Positions 18,301-27,243 are shown, numbered from the stretch's first letter. The stretch is 64,000 nucleotides of DNA from JAPUEK01 sp963815355 (GCA_963815355.1 CAWFGJ010000006.1:475771-539770); one strand, 5' to 3'. Numbers and translations: made by a program. Notes: generated from the sequence alone by a model not told the origin.

Positions 18301-21300
18301 GCAACCGTCGTCGACCCCGCCGTGGTGCCCAAAGCCGCCGCGTTCTGGATGTTCAACACGCCCGCGTTGACCGAGGTGGCCCCCGCATAAGTATTGGCCC
18401 CCGACAGAGTCATCGTGCCGGTGCCCTCTTTCGTCAAAGCACCCGCGCCCGAAATCACACCCGACACCGTGGTCGACGTGTCGTTGCCGCCCGTCGTCAG
18501 CGCCGCGTTCAGCGTCACACCACCCGAACCCGCCAAAGACCCGATGGTCTCAGCCGCATCGACCTGCAAGGTGCCCGGCGAGGTCACAACCACCGCCCCG
18601 CTGTTCGCAATCGCCGCGCCGCCCGACAGCGCCAGAATTCCGGCATTCACGGAGGTCTGCCCGGTGTAAGTGTTGGTCCCGCTCAACGTCAGCGTGCCCG
18701 TGCCGTCTTTGGTCAGCGTGCCCGTGCCCGTGGTGATCGCGCTCGAGATGTTCGTGTTCGCCGCACCGCCAACCGTCAGGCCGGTGTTCGTGCCCGTCAC
18801 GCCGCCCGAAAGCGTCAACTGCCCGGCATCCGTGTTGATCCGCGTGGCCCCGGCCAAGGTGATCGCCCCCGACACCGCGTTGGTGCCCGAGATGTTACGC
18901 AGCGCGCCCGCGTTGGAAACGCCCGTGCCGGTCAGCGACAGCGCCTCCGCCGTGGTGATCCCGCCCTGCAGTTCCAGCGCCGCACCCGAAGCAACCGTGG
19001 TCGACCCCGCCGTGGTGCCCAAAGCCGTCGCGTTCTGGATGTTCAACACGCCCGCGTTAACCGAGGTTGCCCCCGCATAGGTGTTGGCCCCCGACAGCGT
19101 CATCGTGCCGGTGCCTTCTTTCGTCAGCGCGCCGGCGCCAGTGATCACACCCGACACCGTCGTCGACGTGTCATTGCCGCCCGTGGTCAGCGCTGCGTTC
19201 AGCGTCACACCACCCGAACCCGCCAAAGACCCGATGGTCTCAGCCGCATCGACCTGCAAGGTGCCCGGCGAGGTCACAACCACCGCCCCGGTGTTCGCAA
19301 TCGCCGCGCCGCCCGACAGCGCCAGAATCCCCGCATTCACAGAGGTCTGCCCAGTGTAGGTGTTGGCCCCGCTCAACGTCAGCGTGCCCGTGCCGTCTTT
19401 GGTCAGCGTGCCTGTGCCCGTGGTGATCGCGCTCGAGATGATCGTGTTCGCCGCGCCGCCAACCGTCAGGCCGGTGTTCGTGCCCGTCACGCCGCCCGAA
19501 AGCGTCAGCTGCCCGGCATCCGTGTTGATCCGCGTGGCCCCGGCCAAGGTGATCGCCCCCGACACCGCGTTGGTGCCCGAGATGTTGCGCAGCGCGCCGG
19601 CGTTGCCAACGCCCGTGCCGGTCAGCGACAGCGCCTCCGCCGTGGTGATCCCGCCCTGCAGCTCCAGCGCCGCGCCCGAAGCAACCGTGGTCGACCCCGC
19701 CGTGGTGCCCAAAGCCGCTGCGTTCTGGATGTTCAACACGCCCGCGTTGACCGAGGTGGCCCCCGCGTAAGTATTGGCGCCCGACAGCGTCATCGTGCCG
19801 GTGCCTTCTTTCGTCAGCGCGCCTGCGCCCGAAATCACACCCGACACCGTGGTCGACGTGTCGTTGCCGCCCGTCGTCAGCGCCGCGTTCAGCGTCACAC
19901 CGCCCGAACCCGCCAAAGACCCGATGGTCTCTGCCGTGTCGACTTCCAGCACACCCGGAGAGGTCACAACCACCGCCCCGGCATTGGCAAGCGCCGACCC
20001 GCCCGACAGTTCCAGAATACCGCCGTTGATCGTAGTGCCTCCGCTATAGGTATTGGCCCCCGACAGCGTCATCGTGCCGGTGCCTTCTTTCGTCAAAGCA
20101 CCCGCGCCCGAAATCACACCCGAAACCGTCGTCGTCCCGTTGTTCCCGCCCGTGGTCAGCGCCGCGTTCAGCGTGACACCACCCGAACCCGCCAAAGACC
20201 CGATGGTCTCAGCCGCATCGACCTGCAAGGTGCCGGGCGAGGTCACAACCACCGTCCCGGTGTTCGCAATCGCCGCGCCACCCGACAGCGCCAGAATCCC
20301 CGCATTCACGGAGGTCTGCCCGGTATAGGTGTTGGCCCCGCTCAACGTCAGCGTGCCCGTGCCGTCTTTGGTCAGCGTGCCCGTGCCCGTGGTGATCGCG
20401 CTCGAGATGATCGTGTTCGCCGCACCGCCAACCGTCAGGCCAGTGTTCGTGCCCGTCACACCGCCCGAAAGCGTCAGCTGCCCGGCGTCCGTGTTGATCC
20501 GCGTCGCCCCGGCCAAGGTGATCGCCCCCGACACCGCGTTGGTGCCCGAGATGCTGCGCAGCGCGCCGGCGTTGCCAACACCCGTCCCGGTCAGCGACAG
20601 CGCCTCCGCCGTGGTGATCCCGCCCTGCAGTTCCAGCGCCGCACCCGAAGCAACCGTGGTCGACCCCGCCGTGGTGCCCAAAGCCGCCGCGTTCTGGATG
20701 TTCAACACGCCCGCGTTGACCGAGGTTGCCCCCGCATAGGTATTGGCCCCCGACAGCGTCATCGTGCCGGTGCCTTCTTTCGTCAAAGCACCCGCGCCCG
20801 AAATCACACCCGACACCGTGGTCGACGTGTCATTGCCGCCCGTGGTCAGCGCCGCGTTCAGCGTCACACCACCCGAACCCGCCAAAGACCCGATGGTCTC
20901 AGCCGTATCAACCCGCAACACACCCGGAGAGGTCACAACCACCGCCCCGGTGTCCGCAATCGCCGCGCCGCCCGACAGCGCCAGAGTGCCTGCCGAAACC
21001 GTCGTCGCCCCGGTATAGGTGTTGGCCCCCGACAGGGTCAGCGTGCCCGTGCCGATCTTCTCCAGCGGACGCGCCCCGCCCAATTCGCTGATCACGCCCG
21101 ACTGCGTTGCCACGTCGGCCGCCAGAACCTCCAGCTGCGTGCTGTTGGAATTGAGGATGATCGCCGAGCCTTCATTCACAAGATCGGCATAGCTGATCAC
21201 TGACCCGGTGGTGGTGATGCTGCCCGAAATCGCATTGCTGTTGGCAATCCGCAACTTGCCGTCCAACGCCACCGTGACGTTGCCGTTGATGGTGCCGCTG

Positions 21301-23030
21301 ACCGTCGTGGTCCCGGTCTGGATCGTGGTGGCACCCGCGCCGCCCAAGGTGCCGGCAATCGTGCCACCCGACAGGGTCTTGGTCCCGCCGACATTAACCG
21401 TGACACCCGACGCGATCTCGCCGACGTTCTGGCTCAGGTTGCCCGTCACCGTCAGAACCGAATCTCCACCCACCGTGCCGCCGGTCTGGGTCAGCGTGGT
21501 GATGGTGTCGTCATCGCGGACATCAAGCAGACCGGTCCCCGACACAGCGACAACCGAACCCGCCGCAAAGCCGCCATTCTCCGTGGCCAGAGTGCCGCCC
21601 GAAACCGCAAGCTGAGTTGATGCGATGCCCACGCCAACCACCAACGCGCCCGACTGCACCGTTGTGGTGCCGGTATAGGTCTTGGCCGCAGTGGTCAGCG
21701 TCGCCGTCGCACCGTTCACCAGCAGGTTGCCCCCGCCGGAAATATCACCCGACAGGTCATAGGTGGCCGAACCCGCCAAAGTCAGCGTCGCGCCCGTTGC
21801 AATGTCGGTATCGCCCGTGAAGCCGGTCAGGTTCTCAACCGTCTCGTTGCCGGTCACATTGAGCTGCCCGGCGCCATCAATGGCATTCGTCCCGGCCAAG
21901 GCACCGCCATCCGCCTCAAGCGTGCCCGACGCGCCAATATGGATCGCGCTTGATGACACAATCCCCGACCCGGTCACCGCAAGAGTGCCGTCGTTGACCG
22001 TGGTCGCACCAGAGAAGGTGTTCAACCCCGTCAACGTCAGCTTGCCGGTGCCTTCCTTGGTCAGACTGCCCACGCCGGCGCCGTCATAAAACACACCCGA
22101 ATAGGTGCTGTCAGAGTTGTCGGCACCGGCGGTAAGCGTGCTGGCCACATAGGCAGCAATCGAACCCGAACCGGCCAAAGAGCCGATCGTTTCTGAGTCT
22201 AGCAACCCGAGAAAAGTCCCGCTGTTCAATGTCAGGCGCGCGTTATCAGAAAGCGCATCCCCATTTTCGACAAACAAGTTGCCGCCTTCGACCGTCGTCG
22301 CCCCAAAGCTATTGGTCCCTGCCAGAGAAACATCGCCCGAACCAACTTTGGTCACGGTGCCCGCGCCAAGGCTGACGGTGTTGGAAAGATACACAACCCC
22401 CGCGCCGCCAAGGGTCAGGTTGGTATTCGTTCCGGTCACCCCCCCGGTGAGGTCAATTTGGCCTGAATCCGACGCGATTTTCGTGGCACCGGTCAGGGTG
22501 ATCGCACCTTGCAGAACGTTGTTGCCTGAAATGTTCCGAACAGCGCCGCCCGAGGCAACGCCCGTTCCCCCGATCGTCAGGGTTTCGGCAGAAACAATGC
22601 CGCCTTGCACTTCAAGCGCCGCACCTGAAACGACGGTCGTGCCCGCCGCCGTCGTGCCCAAAGCGCTGCTGTTCTGGATGTTCAACACGCCCGCCGAAAC
22701 CGTGGTGGCCCCCGCGTAGGTGTTGGCCCCCGTCAGCTTCAACGTGCCATCACCGATCTTCTCAACCGTCTGCGCCACGGTCGCGTCACTGATCACCCCC
22801 GCCTGGGTCGCAGTTGCCCCGGCCGTGATCGAAAGCTTTGTGGTATCCGTCAGGCTGACTGCACCAGCGGCATTGTCGCCATTCGCGTAGGTGATCGTGA
22901 CATCCGCAAAGGCCGGCACCGCCACAATGCTGAGCGCCGCCAACAGTGCCGTTGTGGTTAACAGCCGCGCCCGGTGGTGGCCGCGGCCAGAATTAAGTGC
23001 CGAACGGTCAGAATTACGGATCATGGTCAT
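15393..23030 (-). CDS. Giant type V autotransporter adhesin with passenger-associated repeats
   Basis: A 2545-residue secreted protein. Residues ~1-42 are an extended signal peptide with a hydrophobic core (LLTTTALLAALSIVAV) and cleavage near AFA-D. The passenger is built of PATR-type beta-helix repeats; GTGTLTLSGANTYTG-like segments recur throughout. Residues ~671-1683 hold near-identical long repeats, described separately. The last ~300 residues, from about 2230, are an autotransporter beta-barrel ending in QVRLTF, with the terminal Phe recognised by BAM. It stands alone with its own terminator, and the 175-bp gap to zapE must hold its promoter. No protease motif is visible, so adhesion or aggregation is the best guess. 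Confidence 0.93.
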   Translation of the reverse strand: MTMIRNSDRSALNSGRGHHRARLLTTTALLAALSIVAVPAFADVTITYANGDNAAGAVSLTDTTKLSITAGATATQAGVISDATVAQTVEKIGDGTLKLTGANTYAGATTVSAGVLNIQNSSALGTTAAGTTVVSGAALEVQGGIVSAETLTIGGTGVASGGAVRNISGNNVLQGAITLTGATKIASDSGQIDLTGGVTGTNTNLTLGGAGVVYLSNTVSLGAGTVTKVGSGDVSLAGTNSFGATTVEGGNLFVENGDALSDNARLTLNSGTFLGLLDSETIGSLAGSGSIAAYVASTLTAGADNSDSTYSGVFYDGAGVGSLTKEGTGKLTLTGLNTFSGATTVNDGTLAVTGSGIVSSSAIHIGASGTLEADGGALAGTNAIDGAGQLNVTGNETVENLTGFTGDTDIATGATLTLAGSATYDLSGDISGGGNLLVNGATATLTTAAKTYTGTTTVQSGALVVGVGIASTQLAVSGGTLATENGGFAAGSVVAVSGTGLLDVRDDDTITTLTQTGGTVGGDSVLTVTGNLSQNVGEIASGVTVNVGGTKTLSGGTIAGTLGGAGATTIQTGTTTVSGTINGNVTVALDGKLRIANSNAISGSITTTGSVISYADLVNEGSAIILNSNSTQLEVLAADVATQSGVISELGGARPLEKIGTGTLTLSGANTYTGATTVSAGTLALSGGAAIADTGAVVVTSPGVLRVDTAETIGSLAGSGGVTLNAALTTGGNDTSTTVSGVISGAGALTKEGTGTMTLSGANTYAGATSVNAGVLNIQNAAALGTTAGSTTVASGAALELQGGITTAEALSLTGTGVGNAGALRSISGTNAVSGAITLAGATRINTDAGQLTLSGGVTGTNTGLTVGGAANTIISSAITTGTGTLTKDGTGTLTLSGANTYTGQTSVNAGILALSGGAAIANTGTVVVTSPGTLQVDAAETIGSLAGSGGVTLNAALTTGGNNGTTTVSGVISGAGALTKEGTGTMTLSGANTYSGGTTINGGILELSGGSALANAGAVVVTSPGVLEVDTAETIGSLAGSGGVTLNAALTTGGNDTSTTVSGVISGAGALTKEGTGTMTLSGANTYAGATSVNAGVLNIQNAAALGTTAGSTTVASGAALELQGGITTAEALSLTGTGVGNAGALRNISGTNAVSGAITLAGATRINTDAGQLTLSGGVTGTNTGLTVGGAANTIISSAITTGTGTLTKDGTGTLTLSGANTYTGQTSVNAGILALSGGAAIANTGAVVVTSPGTLQVDAAETIGSLAGSGGVTLNAALTTGGNDTSTTVSGVITGAGALTKEGTGTMTLSGANTYAGATSVNAGVLNIQNATALGTTAGSTTVASGAALELQGGITTAEALSLTGTGVSNAGALRNISGTNAVSGAITLAGATRINTDAGQLTLSGGVTGTNTGLTVGGAANTNISSAITTGTGTLTKDGTGTLTLSGTNTYTGQTSVNAGILALSGGAAIANSGAVVVTSPGTLQVDAAETIGSLAGSGGVTLNAALTTGGNDTSTTVSGVISGAGALTKEGTGTMTLSGANTYAGATSVNAGVLNIQNAAALGTTAGSTTVASGAALELQGGITTAEALSLTGTGVSNAGALRNISGTNAVSGAITLAGATRINTDAGQLTLSGGVTGTNTGLTVGGAANTIISSAITTGTGTLTKDGAGTLTLSAANTYTGATTVSGGVLSLTGSGSLATASVTINAATKVSTDGGAFVNTMPITNNGELELTGGGDETISEMDGAGTAVLSSGSVLTLNSGTSDFTGVISGQGGLQVAGGITNLTAAQTFTGQANVSGGTLNLTGSGALGTTDVATSGTGALSTDGGALALGTVMSNGGSFTITGGLETVASVSGSGAVALNTGSLTLTSGTSTLSGVISGAGTLTVDGGDVTISGVANTNTGDTNVASGTLTLTGNVGGDANVTGGEMVVNAGTVDGATENNGGTIDIAGGTFTGGLTNTDGTVEAEGTILGNVTNKDQFTVTGDITTGATDVYTNDDAGGIFDIINGSLTGLLSFGNDAGTVNIGSGRTLGATAVSNAIVNESGATIILTSGTISGAFVNRGLVSASGTSAINGSFGNTGTLDLQDGTTGDVVNISGITSGTGIYQLDLNLSTGATDRVNGNGTVIGTVNLQFLTSGGGVVISPVTVMSGVDAGAVFTQTGLPVGGGILYTVARDGAGDLQVLSDVNPGFAGVAAGAALTQSLIGSVVNRPTSPFLSGLAEGESCSHGGYARFTGGVASIDGTTRTASNINPTSISSSFAGLQGGYDVGCYDGRFFNGWDGTAGVMLGYNAGSTQQGIFSDPVDRTLRTSQVNTDFSQSYLGLYLAGSKDRISTDLQLRYESTQFDLSELALEGPEYLVGLDGVSFQTETSTVGSRLSYRVDVNAEKGINFVPTIGFNSSHTTGDTLVLSSGETLEIAAFNTTVGFLGGTLAQTKIHPDGTSAMTTFVSANYYRDFGGERSAVFDPDGAGVQAPVDIGIDSIGGFAEASIGVNYVKILENGPAGAKQLNASVRADARIGESVSDAYSLTAQVRLTF
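17980..21018. repeat. Near-identical 690-bp tandem repeats inside the autotransporter gene
   Basis: Two modules, A (~411 bp) and B (~279 bp), alternate in frame. Left to right the order is A-B-A-B-A-B-B-A-B. The marker GTCATCGTGCCGG, which opens each B module, starts at 18409, 19099, 19789, 20068 and 20758, so the spacings are 690, 690, 279 and 690 bp. A-B together encode 230 residues. Copies differ by only a few bases. Homologous recombination would add or remove whole modules without breaking the frame. Copy number could also be wrong if the assembly collapsed. Confidence 0.92.
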
Positions 23031-23205
23031 AATGGGACACCCCTGTCAGAACGCAGGTTAAAGCGGAATTTTTCCGATCCTAGTCGCCAGCCAGCCTCTT
23101 AAGCAACCGTCAATGCCGACTTTACGACTGACCCAAGGTCAATTTAGGCATAACAGCAACAGAAACCGGGCTTTCCCAAGGCCGCTGCGAAAAGTATACA
23201 GCCGT

Positions 23206-24288
23206 ATGCCGGATACACTGACCCAGATCTACGAAGCCCGTGTCGCCGCAGGGGAACTGCGCGCCGATCCCGCCCAGCACGCGGTCCTGCCGCTGCTGGA
23301 AGACCTGCGCCTGTGGCTCGAAACCAATGCCGACCGCCGCATCGGGCTGTTCGCCGGGCTCTTCGCCAAACCGGTCGCACCACCCAAAGGGCTTTACCTC
23401 TGGGGCGGTGTGGGCCGCGGCAAGTCGATGCTGATGGACCTGTTCTGCGATGCCGTCGACACGCCGCGCAAGCGCCGGGTGCACTTCCACGCCTTCATGC
23501 AAGAAATCCATCACGCCATCCACGAAGCCCGCAAAACCGGTGTCGACGACCCGATCGTGCCCGTGGCCGAAGCCGTCAGCCGCGACCTGCGCCTGCTGGC
23601 CTTTGATGAAATGCAGATCAACGACATCACAGATGCAATGATCGTCGGGCGGCTGTTTGAAAAGCTGCTGGCTGCCGGGGTGGTGATCGTCACCACCTCC
23701 AACCGCCCGCCCGAGGATCTGTACAAGGACGGGCTGAACCGCGCGCTGTTCCTGCCCTTCATCCAGATGCTCAACGACGGGTTGCACGTGGTGGCGCTGG
23801 AAAGCCCGACCGATTACCGCCAACACCGGCTGGCCGGGGCGCAGGTCTATTTCCACCCCGCAGGCCGCGCCAGTGCCAAGATCGCGGCCATCTGGGCCGA
23901 CCTGACAGGCGGCGCCGCCGGTGTGCCCCTGATCCTGACGGTGAATGGCCGCAAAGTGGAGCTGCCGCGCTTTGCCAATGGCGTCGGCTGGGCCGATTTC
24001 TGGCAACTCTGCGCCAAGCCACTGGGGCCGGCCGACTACCTCGCCATCGCCGGGGCGGTGCGCGTGCTGATCCTTGAAGACGTCCCGCAATTGTCGTCCA
24101 GCAACTACAACGAGGCAAAACGCTTCGTCACCCTGATCGACGCGCTCTATGAGGCCAAGGTCAAACTCATCTGCTCCGCCGCCGAAACCCCCGAACGGCT
24201 CTACATCGAAGGCACCGGCTCGTTCGAATTCGAACGCACCGCCTCGCGCCTGCATGAGATGCAAGCGGCCGACTGGGGCAAAGACTAG
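23206..24288 (+). CDS. zapE: Cell division ATPase ZapE (AFG1 family)
   Basis: A 360-residue AFG1/ZapE ATPase. The Walker A is GGVGRGKS, Walker B is LLAFDEMQ, and the following VTTSNRPPEDLYKDGLNR is a family signature. I start at ATG 23206 (MPDTLTQIYEAR); an upstream in-frame start at 23113 would add 31 residues unlike the family. ZapE modulates the Z-ring, and the mitochondrial AFG1 homologue acts in protein quality control. It is transcribed divergently from the autotransporter. Confidence 0.93.
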   Translation: MPDTLTQIYEARVAAGELRADPAQHAVLPLLEDLRLWLETNADRRIGLFAGLFAKPVAPPKGLYLWGGVGRGKSMLMDLFCDAVDTPRKRRVHFHAFMQEIHHAIHEARKTGVDDPIVPVAEAVSRDLRLLAFDEMQINDITDAMIVGRLFEKLLAAGVVIVTTSNRPPEDLYKDGLNRALFLPFIQMLNDGLHVVALESPTDYRQHRLAGAQVYFHPAGRASAKIAAIWADLTGGAAGVPLILTVNGRKVELPRFANGVGWADFWQLCAKPLGPADYLAIAGAVRVLILEDVPQLSSSNYNEAKRFVTLIDALYEAKVKLICSAAETPERLYIEGTGSFEFERTASRLHEMQAADWGKD

Positions 24289-24299
24289 CCCGCCGCGCG

Positions 24300-24376
24300 C
24301 CGCCGCAAGACGCCTCCGGCGGGAGTATTTAAGCCAAGATGAAAGCCCATTTTCTGTCCTTAAATATCCCCCGCGG
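24300..24376. repeat. Two facing Rhodobacteraceae-type intergenic elements
   Basis: The first element is CGCCTCCGGCGGGAGTATTT with a CAAGATGAAA tail. Immediately after comes CATTTTCTGTCCTTAAATAT followed by CCCCCGCGG. The second recurs in variant form at 33779-33805. I recognise both types from downstream regions in this family, where they act as bidirectional 3'-end elements. They lie between the convergent zapE and lpxK genes. I see nothing else in the rest of the gap to 24546. Confidence 0.6.
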
Positions 24377-24546
24377 AGCGTCCGACCCTTGCGCCGGGCG
24401 ATCCCGTTTGAAGGCCCGAACCGCCAAAATCGCCAAACAGCCCAGTCAGCCTACGTCTTCGTCCAAGGAAGACAAAAAGAAGATCGCTGGAAGAGCGGAT
24501 GACGGCCGCAGACCCTGCCGGAAATCCCGCCCCCAATCCAGCGCGC

Positions 24547-25542
24547 TCACCCACTTATGCCCACCCGCGCCAGGGCGGCATCAAGGGCGGTCCAGTCGGC
24601 AATCTGCAGCCTGACCGGCAGGGTCAGCACCGCCATCCGGTAGGCGGGCGGCAAGCGGACCGCGTCCTTTTCCGTCGTGACAAGCTGCGCGCCAAGCGCT
24701 GTCGCCTCGGCCTGCATCCGGCGCAGCAAGGGTTCGGTCAGGGGTTGGTGATCTTCCAGCGCCACAGCCCGCACCACCTCGGCGCCCTCGGCGCGCAGCG
24801 TGGCAAAGAACTTCTCGGGCCGGCCAATCCCGGCAAAGGCGATCACCCGCTCCCCTCGCCAGCCCATGCCCATCGCCAAAGGCGCAAGCGTGCCGGTCAT
24901 CAAGGGCACGCCCGCCGCCTGCAACTGCGGCGCCGCACGCGCGGCAAAGCGGGCTTGCGCGGTGTCCGGGCCGATCGCCAGAACCAGATCGGCCCGCGCC
25001 AGCCCGGCCTTGACCGGTTCACGCAGCGGGCCTGCGGGCAGGCAAAACCCATTGCCGAACCCGACTTCGGCATCCACGACCACAAGGCTGATATCCTTGA
25101 CAACAAAGGGGTTTTGGAACCCGTCGTCCAACAGGATCACCTCGGCGCCAGCTTGTTCAGCGGCTCGCACCCCCGCCGCGCGATCCCGCGCCACAAAGGT
25201 TGGCGCGAAGGCGGCCAGCAGCAGCGGTTCATCCCCCACATCGGCCGCCGCATGGGTCAGCGGCTCTACCAGCAACGGCCCACTCAGCCGCCCGCCATAG
25301 CCGCGGCTGACCACCATGACCGCGACCCCGCGCGCCGATAACCGCTCAACCAAAGCGATGGCCGTGGGGGTCTTGCCTGTGCCCCCCGCGTTCAGATTGC
25401 CGATGCAGATTACCGGAACCCCGGCGCGGTAGCCCGGCCGCCGAAGGCGCCGCGCTGTCATCGTTGCGTAAATCCAGCCCAGCGGTGCCAGAACCCAAGC
25501 GGCCAGTCCCGGCTTGCCAGCCCAAAACGCAGGCGTGCGCAT
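24547..25542 (-). CDS. lpxK: Tetraacyldisaccharide 4'-kinase LpxK
   Basis: A 331-residue inner-membrane-associated kinase that phosphorylates the 4' position of the lipid A disaccharide. The P-loop is GNLNAGGTGKTPT (about residues 47-59), with VVSRGYGG and ILLDDGFQNP downstream, all diagnostic of LpxK. A hydrophobic N-terminal segment (LAAWVLAPLGWIYA) anchors it. The stop of the upstream waaA-like gene overlaps its start by one base, so they are translationally coupled. Confidence 0.95.
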   Translation of the reverse strand: MRTPAFWAGKPGLAAWVLAPLGWIYATMTARRLRRPGYRAGVPVICIGNLNAGGTGKTPTAIALVERLSARGVAVMVVSRGYGGRLSGPLLVEPLTHAAADVGDEPLLLAAFAPTFVARDRAAGVRAAEQAGAEVILLDDGFQNPFVVKDISLVVVDAEVGFGNGFCLPAGPLREPVKAGLARADLVLAIGPDTAQARFAARAAPQLQAAGVPLMTGTLAPLAMGMGWRGERVIAFAGIGRPEKFFATLRAEGAEVVRAVALEDHQPLTEPLLRRMQAEATALGAQLVTTEKDAVRLPPAYRMAVLTLPVRLQIADWTALDAALARVGISG

Positions 25543-26726
25543 CAGCGTTTCCCCTTACTTGGGGCCGCATCGGTTACCCTGCGGATCAGGGCCATGACCT
25601 GTTCTGTCACCTCTGCCCCTTCTGAGGCCACGGCCCAAGCCGCCCCCGCGAGCCGCGCCGCCCGGTCCGGCGACAGCAGCTCATCCAAAGCCACGGCCAG
25701 ATCCGCCGGTGCCGCAACCGCGCGCGTTGCCCGCGCCGCCCCCAGCCGCCCGAAGGCCAGCCCAAAATCCCCCGTCCGCGGCCCGTGCAAGATGGCCGAA
25801 CCGAGTGCCGCCGCCTCCATCGGGTTGCGATTGGCACCCTCGCCCGACAGCGATCCGCCCAGATAAGTCACCGGGGCCAGCCGATACCAAAGCCCGTATT
25901 CCTGTGCGCTGTCAGGCACATAGACTTCAACATCCACCTCTGGCTCTTGCTCCAGACGGCGTTGGCCGACCATCCAGCCTTCGACATCTTCCATATGTTG
26001 CGCCAAGGCTTCGGCGCGCTCGGCGTGCTGGGGAACAAGGATAAGCAGCAACCGGTGGGTTGAGCCGACCGCCGCCCGATGCGCCGCGATCACCGCCGCT
26101 TCTTCGCTTTCGGGCACTGCCGCCGCCAGCCATACCGGGCGTGAGGCCAAAAGACCGGCCAGCGAGGCCCGCTCTGCCTCTTGGCACGGCAAGGCCGCAC
26201 TGGGCTCTTCCAGCCGCCCCGCGCGCTCAACGGAGGCAACGCCCGCCTTGCGCCACGCCCGTGCTGCGGTCTCATCAAGGGCAAAGACCGTGTGCAACGC
26301 GCGCGCCGCTTCGCGCAACAGGCCCGGATACCAGCCGTCGCGGCCCCGCATCAACGTCGGCTCGCGCGCCTCGACAAGGGCCACGGCGATGCCGCGCGCC
26401 TCCAATTCATGCAAAAGCGTGGGACGCAGCTCGCCGCCGCTCATCAGCAGAAATTCCGGTTGCCAATGGTCCAGAAAATCCCGCACTTCGGCGATGTTTT
26501 CGCCGGGCGCGGATATCGGGGCCCCCGCGGCACCTGTCCGCAACACCTCAAAGCCGTCTTCTTCGATCAGTCGGTTTGACAGCGCGTCCAGCCCCGGCAT
26601 GGACGCCGGCTGTGCGCCGTCCAGCCAGATCAAGCGCCCCGCCGGGCGCTTTGGCCAATCCACCTCGCCCGGCGCATCGCGTCGGCCGGTAAGGTTATAA
26701 AGCCTGCGACCGAGCGAGATCGCCAT
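25542..26726 (-). CDS. WaaA/KdtA-like glycosyltransferase lacking the canonical catalytic motif
   Basis: A 394-residue protein of the 3-deoxy-D-manno-octulosonic acid transferase family, which adds Kdo to lipid IVA. Family features are LIWLDGAQ near the N-terminus, VALVEARE, and YLGGSLSGEGANRNPMEAAALG near residue 310. Typical KdtA proteins have HxASVGE at the first position, supplying the catalytic Glu. Here it reads WLDGAQPASMPG, with no matching Glu. It is also shorter than usual. It may be a non-catalytic or altered paralogue, with the true Kdo transferase elsewhere. It forms an operon with DUF4170 (11 bp upstream) and lpxK. Confidence 0.8.
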   Translation of the reverse strand: MAISLGRRLYNLTGRRDAPGEVDWPKRPAGRLIWLDGAQPASMPGLDALSNRLIEEDGFEVLRTGAAGAPISAPGENIAEVRDFLDHWQPEFLLMSGGELRPTLLHELEARGIAVALVEAREPTLMRGRDGWYPGLLREAARALHTVFALDETAARAWRKAGVASVERAGRLEEPSAALPCQEAERASLAGLLASRPVWLAAAVPESEEAAVIAAHRAAVGSTHRLLLILVPQHAERAEALAQHMEDVEGWMVGQRRLEQEPEVDVEVYVPDSAQEYGLWYRLAPVTYLGGSLSGEGANRNPMEAAALGSAILHGPRTGDFGLAFGRLGAARATRAVAAPADLAVALDELLSPDRAARLAGAAWAVASEGAEVTEQVMALIRRVTDAAPSKGKR

Positions 26727-26737
26727 GGGTCAGCCCG

Positions 26738-26983
26738 TCACAGCCCCAGCTCTTCCGCGCCCGCAGCCGGTGCGGCTTCGTCGCGCAGACGGTGAAGATG
26801 GGCGATGAAATAGCGCATATGGGCATTGTCTACGGTGCGCTGCGCTTCTGCCTTCCATGCAGAAAAGGCGGTTGCGTAATCGGGATACATTCCGACGATA
26901 TGGATCTTGCTGACGTCCTTGAAGACGTTTTTCTGCGGGGAAACCAGTTCGCCACCAAAGACAAGATGCAGGCGTTGGGTCAT
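26738..26983 (-). CDS. DUF4170 domain-containing small protein
   Basis: An 81-residue cytoplasmic protein. RLHLVFGGEL at the start, the central HIVGMYPDYATAFSAWK and MRYFIAHLHRL near the end fit the DUF4170 family, common beside waaA/lpxK in alphaproteobacteria. I start at ATG 26983; an ORF open further upstream adds a Pro/Arg-rich stretch unlike the family. Function unknown. First gene of the lipid A block here. Confidence 0.85.
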   Translation of the reverse strand: MTQRLHLVFGGELVSPQKNVFKDVSKIHIVGMYPDYATAFSAWKAEAQRTVDNAHMRYFIAHLHRLRDEAAPAAGAEELGL

Positions 26984-27111
26984 GGGTAAAGCTCCGGGGC
27001 TAACGACAAGGGGGCCTTGAACGGGCCATAACTTCAAGCGGGCAAGGTCCGCACGCCTCGGCGCAATGCCGGGTCTTGCCGCCCGGCGCAAGGTATCTTC
27101 TGGCATCACAG

Positions 27112-27166
27112 GGTCAAGTGGCGTCACGGGGGTCAAGTGGCCTCACCGGGTCAAGGCCCGGCCTTG
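27112..27166. repeat. Short tandem repeats and inverted repeat upstream of ridA
   Basis: GGTCAAGTGGCGTCAC (27112-27127) recurs as GGTCAAGTGGCCTCAC (27131-27146), with a partial third copy at 27149-27156. Overlapping this is a perfect inverted repeat, CAAGGCC-C-GGCCTTG (27152-27166). The cluster lies 80-130 bp before the ridA start, in the divergent region with DUF4170. It could be an operator, or decayed repeat sequence. Confidence 0.4.
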
Positions 27167-27243
27167 CCCCCCGCGCCGCCCCCGGCTAGCCTGCACCGCA
27201 ACGGGTGATCTTCCACCCACTGTCTTGCCAAAAGGGAACAGCC

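Noticed and set aside
17980..21018. CRISPR array
   Set aside because: The repeats are long, coding, in frame and without unique spacers.
16401..21203. 1600-codon open frame antisense to the autotransporter
   Set aside because: It is a by-product of the repetitive GC-rich sequence: its repeats mirror the real gene's 690-bp modules, the composition (Arg/His/Gln-rich) is unlike a protein, and the autotransporter frame has a signal peptide and beta-barrel.
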